Origin: Streptomyces rubradiris
GTDB taxonomy: Bacteria; Actinomycetota; Actinomycetes; Streptomycetales; Streptomycetaceae
DNA: 64,000 bases
Reading direction: 5' to 3'
NCBI RefSeq assembly: GCF_016860525.1
Contig: NZ_BNEA01000007.1
Location: forward strand, 62,001-126,000
Below are positions 37,352 to 45,378 of the stretch, in pieces. The notes under the pieces are model-generated. The model was not told where the DNA came from. It saw only the letters and a list, made by a program, of their open reading frames with translations, and ran no database searches. Every line of letters begins with the position of its first letter. The stretch's first letter is position 1. Made by a program: the position numbers and the translations under genes.

Positions 37352-38606
37352 TCGATTCCGTCCCTGCGTCGGATCTTCTGTGCGGCCTGATCGGGGTGGA
37401 GGAAGTTACGGTCAAGACGGAGGCCGCGGCTGCCGTCCGCTTCCATGTAGACGTGGCTGGGCACAGAGATCGCTTCGTTATCAGCGTACTCAAGAAAGAC
37501 ACTGTACTGAATGATCTTCCATGGCCGGTCGCGGCTGCCCCGGACCGCGTCCTGGACCGCAGCTCCAGATCCCTCATTTCGGGAATTGGTGGACCTTTGT
37601 GTGCGTCCGTCAATGAAACCGGGGGTCGTGTCGAGACATTTGCGTCGGTTCCCTCGCCAAGCATTTCTCGGGTGACGGTGGCATGCATTTCGCAAGGGCG
37701 GCCGTGTTCGTCCCGTATCCACACCTCCTTGCTGCCCCAGGTGGGATCGTCGCAGTACTGGCCCGGGTAGCGCAGGGGTGTGTAGGCGGTGCGGTCGCGG
37801 TTCCACTGGGTGGCTCCCCAGGCGGTACTGCGGGCACGCCAGGCGATGGTCCCGTCGGGGGCGATCAGTTCGCTGGGGGCGCCGGAGAGGTCGGCGACGA
37901 TGGCGAAGAAGCGCCGGTCGATGGCCTCCTGCCGATCCGCGATCTTGGTTTCGCGTTGGGCCAGGGGGTACTGCCCCAGGTAGTCCCACGTCAGGGATAT
38001 GCCGTCGGTGTGCTGTTCGGCGAGCTGGGCGCCGTCCCAGGTGTAGGTGACGCGTTCGAGGACGCGGTCGTTGTCGTCCAGGCGGCATTTGGCGATGCGG
38101 CGGCCCAGGGCATCGTAGAGGTAGTGCCAGCGCCCGTGGTGGGGTGTGGTGACGTGGGTGAGGCGGTCTTCGGCGTTCCAGGTGAAGTGCCAGGTGAGGG
38201 TCTTGCCGCTGAGGGTGGTGATCTGGCGGCGGATGACGCGCCCCTGGGCGTCGTAGTGGTCGTGGGTGCGTCCGGCCGTTGTCAGGCGGCTGCCGTGTAG
38301 TGGACGGGACCGGTGTGGTGCTGGCCGGGGGCGGGTTCGGGCAGGGAGCTGTGGGTGAGGTCGCCCGCCGCGTTGTAGGCGTAGGTCTCGCTCCAGCCGC
38401 GGGCATGGACAGCGGTCGCGGGCATGGACAGCGGTGATTCGGCTGGCGGCGTCGAGTGTGTAGGTGCGTTCTCCGGTGAGGCTGTCCTCTACGCGGGTGA
38501 GGGCGCCGTCGGGTTGGTAGGTGAAGGACCGCTCGATCGGACCGTCCTGGGACGAGAGCAGGGTTGCCTCTCCCCCGCGCTCCCTCTTTAGACCACGGGA
38601 ATACAA
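37348..38606 (-). pseudogene. Rhs-repeat toxin, N-terminally truncated and frameshifted
   Basis: YD/Rhs repeats are clear: ERSFTYQPDGALTRVEDSLTGERTYTLDAASRITAVHA, YDAQGRVIRRQITTLSGKTLTWHFTWNAEDRLTHV, WHYLYDALGRRIAKCRLDD, ERVTYTWDGAQLAEQ, ending in LRYPGQYCDDPTWGS. The usual DPxGxxPAPN junction is replaced by a short C-terminal tip ending FLEYADNEAISVPSHVYMEADGSRGLRLDRNFLHPDQAAQKIRRRDGIE, overlapping the SUKH gene. Frame breaks occur at a 19-bp tandem duplication (38,398), near 38,290, and in a CCCCCGG run before the tip. The N-terminal bulk of a normal Rhs protein is missing. Confidence 0.8.
38398..38435. repeat. 19-bp exact tandem duplication
   Basis: CGCGGGCATGGACAGCGGT occurs twice in direct succession inside the Rhs gene. 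It shifts the reading frame between ITAVHAR and the following repeat. Confidence 0.9.
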
Positions 38607-38633
38607 CCACCGCGTTCGTGATCATGAACCCTA

Positions 38634-39053
38634 ATGGACGACACGGACAACAGGACACCGGGAAGCAAGCCACCCTCGGCGGCCGCACATCGGCCTGGTA
38701 GGACTCCACTGGTCCGCCTGGCCGAGATCTGCTGGCGCATCGAGCACGACTACCGCGCACTCGAGCACGGCCTGGGCCTGAACCACTTCGAAGGCCGCTC
38801 CTGGACAGGCTGGCACCACCACGTCACGCTGGTCACCGCCGCCCATGCCTTCCTCACCGAACGGCGAACGGCGAACGGCGAACGGCCCCAAAGGCACCCG
38901 ATACGAACCCGCTCTGTGCCAGATCCTCGACACCCTCCAGGACATCCTGAGGTGCGCGACCGGCACCTGCACCACCTGCCACCGGCCGCTGCCCGCACCC
39001 CGACGCAGACACCAAACAGCAAGAGCCGCGACAACCCAACGGAGTCCTACTAA
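38634..39053 (+). pseudogene. IS701-type transposase C-terminal fragment
   Basis: LAEICWRIEHDYRALEHGLGLNHFEGRSWTGWHHHVTLVTAAHAFLTERR carries the conserved E and the GLxHFEGRSWxGWHHH signature of IS701/ISSod10-like transposases. After TERR a heptamer expansion shifts the frame; the natural tail (ILRCATGTCTTCHRPLP) is in another frame. The N-terminal two-thirds are missing. Confidence 0.75.
38860..38887. repeat. Heptamer tandem repeat (GAACGGC x4)
   Basis: Four exact GAACGGC units in the transposase fragment. Because 7 is not a multiple of 3, copy-number change alters the frame. Confidence 0.9.
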
Positions 39054-39113
39054 CCGGCCCAGGAGGTTCCGCCCCTGGCACGGACCTCGTGCGGCACACC
39101 GCCCGGCGCAGTA

Positions 39114-40742
39114 CTACCCGGCGGTCAGGACGGTCTCGTGCACGGTCCGCAGTGTCTCGTCGGTACCGGTGCGCTCCAGGCACAGGTGGGCCGAACGGCC
39201 GCGCAGGGTGAGGGTCATGAGCTGGTTGCCGAACCAGGGCCCGCCCTGCTTGCGCCACCTCACCGGCGGCCGGGGGCAGCGGCCGTGCCGGGCCAGCAAC
39301 CGCCCCAGGAGGCGGGCCGGGGCGCTCCAGCCGAAGCGGAACCCGATCCGCATCGTCAGGGGCACAGAGTTGTGCACGGGCGAGCAGGTGAGCTGGACGA
39401 CCGGTATGCCGGGGCCGCCGGACGGCCAGGAGGCGCGCGCGACGTAGCCGTGGTGCACGTCCCCGGACAGCACGCACACGCTCGCCGGGGCGCCCGGCGC
39501 GGATCCGGCTTCGCCGATGAGGTCGGCGAGGTCGGCGAAGGAGCGCGGGAAGGCCGCCCAGTGCTCCAGATCGGCGCCACGGCGCAGCCACTCGCCGAAG
39601 CGGGCCCAGCGGTCCCCGCGTTCCCCGGCGCACAGGGCCGCGTCCCAGCCCTCGGCGTCGTGCACCAGGTGCGGCAGCAGCCAGGGCAGGGAAGTGCCGA
39701 TCAGAAGGTGATCGTAAGCCCCCTCGTCGGCCAGGACCTGCTCGCGCAGCCAGTCGGCCTCGCCCGGGTTGAGCATGGCGCGCCGGTCCTCGTCCAGCAC
39801 GCGTGCGGCCCGGGAGTCGACCATCACCACCCGGACCCGGCCGAAGTCGCGCCGGTAACTGAAGCGGACCGAGGAGGGGTCGGCGTCGGCCTGTTCGGCG
39901 AGGGCGCGCAACGCGTGCGTGCCGTCGGGTGCGTCGCGCACGGCGGCCCACGTCGGGTCGTCGGCCAGTTCGGCAGGGGAGAGGTTGCCCAGGTGCTGGT
40001 GGACCCAGTAGGACATCAGGCCGCTCAGCAGCCGCTGCTGCCACCAGTCGGTGGAGCGCATGTCGGCGAGCCAGGCGGCGGAGGTGTTCCAGTCGTCCAC
40101 GATGTCGTGGTCGTCGAAGATCATGAAGCTGGGCACGGTGGACAGCAGCCAGCGGATCTCCGGATCGAGCCAGGATTCGTAGTAGAGGTGGCAGTACTCC
40201 TCGTAGTCGGCGACCTGGCTGCCGGGCGCCTCGTCGAGGTCGCGGCGAGTGGCCAGCAGGCGCCGGGTCTCCTCGGAGACCTCGTCGGCGTAGACCTGGT
40301 CCCCCAGGAGCAGCAGGACGTCCGGGCGCCGCGCGTCGGGGTCGGCCGCCAGCCGCTTGGCGAGGGTGTCGAGCGCGTCGGGGCCCACCGGGTCCTTGCC
40401 GTCGGCCGGGGGCGCGGCCCAGCGGCACGACCCGAAGGTGACCCGGACGGCGTCGCCGGCGCCGGGCGACCGGATGACCGAGGGCGGGAAGCGGGAGTCG
40501 GGCAGAGGCCACACCGGCGCGTCGTCCAGGAACACCTCGTACGACGGCGAGGTGCCCGGTCGGAGCCCGGTCACCGTGACCAGGGCGTAGTGGTGCCCGG
40601 CCACCCGGAAGGTGGGGGCGGTGCCGCTCGCGCCGTCCGAGCAGCGCACGTGTGCCGTGCAGGGCGCGTCCGTCTCGACCCACACGGTCGCGCACGAGCC
40701 GTCGGTGTACCTCAGCAGTGGTCCCAGGCGCAGTCCGGCCAT
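39114..40742 (-). CDS. PhoD-like metallophosphatase
   Basis: 542 residues from ATG 40742. PhoD-family calcineurin-like phosphatase or phosphodiesterase: N-terminal beta domain (SCATVWVETDAPCTAHVRC), then VRVTFGSCRW, LLLLGDQVYAD, FMIFDDHDIVDDWN, VVMVDSRA, IGTSLPWLLP, VLSGDVHHGYVA, which supply the metal ligands. Unlike secreted PhoD there is no twin-arginine signal, so it is likely cytoplasmic. Divergent from a polyphosphate kinase 2 gene 136 bp away, suggesting a phosphate-related pair. Confidence 0.9.
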   Translation of the reverse strand: MAGLRLGPLLRYTDGSCATVWVETDAPCTAHVRCSDGASGTAPTFRVAGHHYALVTVTGLRPGTSPSYEVFLDDAPVWPLPDSRFPPSVIRSPGAGDAVRVTFGSCRWAAPPADGKDPVGPDALDTLAKRLAADPDARRPDVLLLLGDQVYADEVSEETRRLLATRRDLDEAPGSQVADYEEYCHLYYESWLDPEIRWLLSTVPSFMIFDDHDIVDDWNTSAAWLADMRSTDWWQQRLLSGLMSYWVHQHLGNLSPAELADDPTWAAVRDAPDGTHALRALAEQADADPSSVRFSYRRDFGRVRVVMVDSRAARVLDEDRRAMLNPGEADWLREQVLADEGAYDHLLIGTSLPWLLPHLVHDAEGWDAALCAGERGDRWARFGEWLRRGADLEHWAAFPRSFADLADLIGEAGSAPGAPASVCVLSGDVHHGYVARASWPSGGPGIPVVQLTCSPVHNSVPLTMRIGFRFGWSAPARLLGRLLARHGRCPRPPVRWRKQGGPWFGNQLMTLTLRGRSAHLCLERTGTDETLRTVHETVLTAG

Positions 40743-40878
40743 GTGATCGCCATTCTGTCTCGCACCGTACGGAAAGGAACGACCGTAGCGACGGTACATG
40801 GGACTCGTTCGGATGGGCACGTGGGAGAAGACCGGGGCGGGACGGCCCCGGTGAGTGGCGAGGCGGAGAGGCGGTGTC

Positions 40879-41874
40879 GTGGCCGAGCACGAGCAGGCGA
40901 CCCAGACCCAGGAGATCCACGGCACGGCCCGTGAGGACGACCTGCTGCGTGGGCTCGAGGTGGACGACCGGCAGCCGGAACGGCCGGTGCTCCTGGACTC
41001 CGGCGGCCGGCCGATCGAGACCTGGCGGGAGAACCACCCCTACGACCACAGGATCGGCCGGCGCGAGTACGAGCAGACCAAGCGCATCCTGCAGATCGAG
41101 CTGCTGAAGTTCCAACGCTGGGTGAAGGACACCGGCCAGCGGGTCGTCGTGGTCTGCGAGGGACGGGACGCGGCGGGCAAGGGCGGCACGATCAAGCGCT
41201 TCACCGAGCGGCTCAACCCTCGCGGGGCCCGGGTGGTGGCGCTGGAGAAGCCGACCGAGCGCGAGGCGGGTCAGTGGTACTTCCAGCGCTACGTGGCCCA
41301 CCTGCCGGCCCGCGGCGAGATCGTCTTCTTCGACCGGTCCTGGTACAACCGCGCGGGCGTCGAGCGGGTCATGGGGTTCTGCACGCAGGACGAGTACCGG
41401 CAGTTCCTCCGGCAGGCCCCGATGTTCGAGCGCCTGCTCACCGACGACGGCATCCTGCTGGTCAAGTTCTGGTTCTCGGTGTCCCAGGCCGAGCAGCGCA
41501 CCCGGTTCGCGATCCGCCAGGTCGATCCGGTGCGCCGGTGGAAGCTCTCCCCGACGGACCTGGCCTCCCTCGACCGCTGGGACGACTACACCACGGCCAA
41601 GGTCGACATGTTCCGGGCCACCGACACGCCGCACGCGCCCTGGACGGTCGTGAAGAACAACGACAAACGGCGCGGCCGGCTGGAGGCGATGCGCAGTCTC
41701 CTCGACCGCTTCGACTACCCGGCCAAGGACCACGAAGCGGTCGGCACCCCCGACCCGTTGATCGTCGGCGCGGCGGAGACCCTGCTCGAACCGGGCGAGG
41801 AACCCACGGCCCTGTCGCCGACACCTCTGGCCGGACCGGGCGGCGAGCCCGGCAACCACCCGGACCCGCGGTGA
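40879..41874 (+). CDS. ppk2: Polyphosphate kinase 2
   Basis: 331 residues. Catalyses phosphate transfer between polyphosphate and nucleotides. Walker A is VVCEGRDAAGKGGTIKRFTERL; the lid and Walker B region is IVFFDRSWYNRAGVERVMGFC; also KFWFSVSQAEQ, RWDDYTTAKVDMFRATDT, WTVVKNNDKRRGRLEAMR. A single PPK2 domain with a short acidic C-terminal tail. GTG 40879 (AGAGG 7 bp upstream) is preferred over the GTG at 40855. Confidence 0.93.
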   Translation: MAEHEQATQTQEIHGTAREDDLLRGLEVDDRQPERPVLLDSGGRPIETWRENHPYDHRIGRREYEQTKRILQIELLKFQRWVKDTGQRVVVVCEGRDAAGKGGTIKRFTERLNPRGARVVALEKPTEREAGQWYFQRYVAHLPARGEIVFFDRSWYNRAGVERVMGFCTQDEYRQFLRQAPMFERLLTDDGILLVKFWFSVSQAEQRTRFAIRQVDPVRRWKLSPTDLASLDRWDDYTTAKVDMFRATDTPHAPWTVVKNNDKRRGRLEAMRSLLDRFDYPAKDHEAVGTPDPLIVGAAETLLEPGEEPTALSPTPLAGPGGEPGNHPDPR

Positions 41875-42013
41875 CGGACCGGCGGCGTCCGCGCGTCGGG
41901 GCCTGGACACGTCCGGCGGTGTCCGGCCGGCGGCGACGGCCCGGAACGCCGCCTGGTCCGGCACCCACTCTCCCGAAGAGCCCCCCCGGCACGCGTGCGT
42001 GCCGTTCCGGCAG

Positions 42014-42139
42014 GATGAGCCCCTGCTCATCGCGATCGGCGGACCGCCCGGCACAGGCAAGGCCACCCTGGCCCGGCTGCTGGCCGCGCGCGTCGGCGCG
42101 GTCCACCTGCGCAACGACCCGGCGGCGAATAAACGGTGA
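42014..42139 (+). pseudogene. ATP-binding kinase-like fragment
   Basis: PLLIAIGGPPGTGKATLARLLAARVGAVHLRND is the P-loop start of a gluconokinase/aminoglycoside-phosphotransferase-associated ATPase. Ser of GKS is Ala here, and the frame ends after PAANKR. The rest is absent. Confidence 0.55.
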
Positions 42140-42873
42140 CGGCGCAGCGCGGGCGGCAGAGGCGCCGCGGAAGACGACGGGCAGCGACACCTCCCCCGAC
42201 CAGGCTCCGCGAACGAGGGTCTGGGCCGAAGACCGGCGACCGGCCGCACGACGGCGCGCCGCACACGGCGGTCCGGGACGCGTGGGAGCGGACGGGGCCG
42301 GGGCACGACAGCGGACGGTGGCAGACCGGCGCGGTCCCGGCCAGGACCAATCAGGCCGATGCGCAACGGAGGGCGGCAAGGCGACAGGCGACCAGCACGG
42401 CACACGCGGCACGGGGACGGCCCAGGCTCCCACTGGGCAGCGGCACAGGCTTGACAGCGGCGGCCTGGTGACCGACCGGCGTTGTCGCGGACCGGCCCGG
42501 CGGCGGACACGCGGGCCCGGATCCGGGCGGCCGCGCGACGCGGGCGCGCGACGCGGGCGCGCGACGGCACGGGGGTAGCGAGCCTTGACGATCTCGGGAT
42601 GACACCCAGACATGCCGGCTGGCGGAAGCGGAGGCACGGCGCCGACGGGACAGCACGACGGGAACGGCGGGCCCAGTAGCGAGCCGGGCGCGGCAGCGCG
42701 GTCCGACGCCGGGACGGCGGGCAGCGGGCAGCGGGCAGCAGGCAGCAGGCACCGTCACGGTGACCATCGGCCCCGGCCTTCCGCCTGTGCCGCTGGTCGC
42801 TGGTCGCTGCGCGTGCTGCCGCTGCGGACGACGACGGCAGTGACCGCAGTTCGAGTGGCAAGGGCACCGAGCG
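42140..42873. other. Low-complexity gene-poor stretch with tandem repeats
   Basis: Very GC-rich, no gene recognised. It contains a 13-bp direct repeat (GCGCGACGCGGGC, near 42,525-42,555) and a heptamer array at 42,719-42,746. Confidence 0.5.
42719..42746. repeat. Heptamer tandem repeat (GGGCAGC x3, AGGCAGC x1)
   Basis: Three exact GGGCAGC units followed by AGGCAGC and a partial AGGCACC. Same unit length as the array at 38,860. Confidence 0.85.
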
Positions 42874-43310
42874 TCAGGAGTGACCGTCCCCGGCGACGAG
42901 CTGCACCAAGCCGACCCATGGGAAGTCGCCGTTCTTATGGACCGCCCGACCGCCCGCACCCTCCACTGGCCTGCAGGAATCTGCACTGGAGACTGGTCCG
43001 GCCGGCCACCGCCGGGATACTCCATTCCCAGATCGGCGCCCGCTACGGCCGAATCCATCAACACCGCCGGGCGATCGGTGACCCACAGCCCGCCGTCCTC
43101 CAAGCGGTGTCCGGATCGGCCAGGACCGCCTCGACTGCCACGAACAACTCAGCCTCGGAGTCCGCGGCCGCCCACCGCACGAACAGCAGCTTCTTTGGCA
43201 GGAAGCACGTTCTTGCAGGTTCATCGGCCAGGACAAGCGCAGTGACGGCGCACGCGCCCACGGCGATCGCACCGGCCCAGTCCTCCACCTCGCAGGCGCG
43301 GTCGTAGTCA
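42874..43310 (-). pseudogene. Imm21-like immunity protein, frameshifted
   Basis: Across three frames: CEVEDWAGAIAVGACAVTALVLADEPARTCFLPKKLLFVRWAAADSEAELFVAVEAVLADPDTAW, then GGLWVTDRPAVLMDSAVAGADLGMEYPGGGRPDQSPVQIPAGQWRVRAV, then WVGLVQLVAGDGHS. This is the order of conserved blocks in the Imm21 family of polymorphic-toxin immunity proteins. No toxin gene is adjacent. Confidence 0.6.
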
Positions 43311-43446
43311 TCACGGCCGAGAACGTCCCGGCCGGCAGCCGTGCGCTCACTCCCCGCAGCGCGGGCGTCCCACCACCGCCGGGGTACGTCTTCGACGCAT
43401 CCTCCAGCTCGACCGCAGCCGCCGACGGATCACTCGCGAGGTACAT
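43311..43446 (-). pseudogene. ABC transporter ATPase, first 45 residues only
   Basis: MYLASDPSAAAVELEDASKTYPGGGGTPALRGVSARLPAGTFSAVM is a perfect MacB/LolD-type ATPase N-terminus that stops exactly before the Walker A loop and is then joined to the Imm21 remnant. Confidence 0.7.
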
Positions 43447-43734
43447 GGTCCCAGCCTCGCCGGAACGAAACTGCACGCCTACATAGCCCACTCGTAACCT
43501 GCTGGCAGGGATAGCCCTACCTCCTCCCGAGCCGGGCGGCCAGGGGCAGCGAACGGTGACCGGCCGTGGCGGGTTGTACTGCCTCTCGGGCGGCAAAGCC
43601 CTCCGGACCTCAAGGACGCCCTGCCGGCCCCCAAGTACCGGTTGGGCAACGTGTTGGGCACGGCCGGTACGCTTCCGGCCCATTGGCGGCTGAAGAGACC
43701 GTTGACTCACGTTCGACGACGGGGGAGGTGTCCG

Positions 43735-44103
43735 GTGGATCGATCGCCACTGATCACACACGTCTCATGGGGGCAGATGGAGGTCGAAGGGCTCGCGGGC
43801 GGCAAGGATTTCGTGTTGTATCCCGGGGGAGGCTGCCCCTGGGATTGGAACGAGTACGGCACCCGGCACGATCCGGGGATCCAGCCCGCGGAGGTACGAG
43901 AACTCCTCGATCGTCGATGTACGGTCGTCGTCCTCAGCCAGGGCATGGAACGGCGTCTGAAGACGATGCCCGAGACCTTGCGGCTGCTCCAGGAAGCGGG
44001 CGTCGCCGTGCACGTCGAGGAGACGAGGGGCGCCGTCGACCTGTACAACCGGCTGGCGACCGAGAGCGAGCCGGTCGGCGGCCTGTTCCACTCGACCTGC
44101 TGA
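43735..44103 (+). CDS. Mth938-like domain protein
   Basis: 122 residues from GTG 43735 with a strong GGGGGAGGTG ribosome binding site. Sequence blocks ITHVSWGQMEVEGL, DFVLYPGGGCPWDWNEYGTRHDPGIQPAEVRELLDR, VVVLSQGMERRLKTMPETLRLLQEAGVAVHVEETRGAVDLYNRLA match the MTH938/NDUFAF3-like fold (DUF498). No enzymatic role is established. Stand-alone gene. Confidence 0.82.
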   Translation: MDRSPLITHVSWGQMEVEGLAGGKDFVLYPGGGCPWDWNEYGTRHDPGIQPAEVRELLDRRCTVVVLSQGMERRLKTMPETLRLLQEAGVAVHVEETRGAVDLYNRLATESEPVGGLFHSTC

Positions 44104-44339
44104 GCAGGGTCGGGACTGGTAACGGAACGTCCGGCCGCCACGCCAGTCCCGACCTTACTGAGCTCAGGACCGGTCCAACTTCGATGGCAAACGGTCCAGG
44201 TTCAGTGTCGGAGAACGGAGGCGCCGAGCCGGCCGACCGCGGTTCGCCTGCGGGACAGGCCACGGTCGGATACTTCCCTCACGGCTTCACGACAAGCCCC
44301 GCTCCCGCCCTCCGGCCGGTCAGACTCCAATGGCAAACG

Positions 44340-45250
44340 GTCAAGATTCAGTGCTCCGGACAGCGGGCACGTGCACGGCCGGCAGACGGCGCAGGCCGCG
44401 CAACTCACGCAGAACGCGCGTGGGACGACGGGGCACTCGCAGAGGGAGTTGTAGTCGGGGTCCTCCTCGCCAACGTGGTGCGTATCGCCGAACGGCGGCT
44501 CGGTCCACGCGTGGACCGTGCCGTCGGCGAGCAGCTCCTCGAAGTGCCGGCCGACGGCGCGGCGGTGTGCCAGACGGCGACGACCTCCGGCTCCTCCTGG
44601 TCTCGGTTCACACCGGGCTCCCCGCCGGGTCGGCTGGCCCCACGGCACGGCTGAGGAGCGCGGCGAGGCCGGCGGTCGCCTCCAGGCCGGCGGCGGCGAG
44701 TCGGGCCGCGGCGGCCGGGACCAGGCGGGCGAGCGCGAACAGCAGCGCGCGTGCGCGAGGATCGGCTGCGGCAGGAGGCCGGCGGCCCTCTCACGGGCGG
44801 CCGGGTCGGCGCAGTGGCCGCGGTGCGCGGCGAGGGAGCGGGCGAGCCAGGCGTCGACGTTGGCCTCCACGCACAGTCCGGCGCGGCGGGTGAGCTCGTC
44901 GCGGACGGCTTCGTCGCCCTCGCGGGGCTCGGCCTGCTCCAGTGTGCCCAGCTCGCGCGGCGTCTGGAGCTCGTCGGCGCGGGCCGCGATCCGCTGCGCC
45001 TCGCGTACGGCGGCGTCCCGTTCGGCGGCGGTCGCGGCCTCCGTGGCGAGCTAGGCCTGGACGACGTCGTCGGTGTCCGGGTCGTACACGGTGCCCGGCG
45101 CGGCAGCAGCGAGGAACTGGTCGGTGCCCTCCCCCTCGGACAGTTCCGCCGCCGGCGCTCGTCGGCGGCCCGGTCCTCGTGCCGGGAAGCCTGCCTCGCG
45201 TCGAACCGGACGTCCTGGAGAGCGCGGGCGACGGCGGCGGCGTCCATGCC
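44340..45250 (-). pseudogene. Degraded plasmid-type hypothetical protein
   Basis: Minus-strand frames give MDAAAVARALQDVRFDARQASRHEDRAADE, then ATAAERDAAVREAQRIAARADELQTPRELGTLEQAEPREGDEAVRDELTRRAGLCVEANVDAWLARSLAAHRGHCADPAARERAAGLLPQPILAHAR, then GRHFEELLADGTVHAWTEPPFGDTHHVGEEDPDYNSLCECPV. These are coherent coding blocks in different frames with at least one stop (before LATEAATAAERD). Function unknown. Confidence 0.4.
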
Positions 45251-45378
45251 CTTCGCCCGCCGCCGTACGACGCGCGGGGCGAGCGGTGCGCCGGGGCGGC
45301 CAGGGAGTGGTCATCGTCGGCCTCGTCTGTGCGTCAGGGAGGGAGCGTGGGCGCTCAGGCGCCCGGAGTGTGGCAGCG

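Noticed and set aside
38854..42867. Very long minus-strand open frame across PhoD and PPK2
   Set aside because: It spans two real genes in the wrong frame or strand and is Arg/Pro/Ala-rich with no domain.
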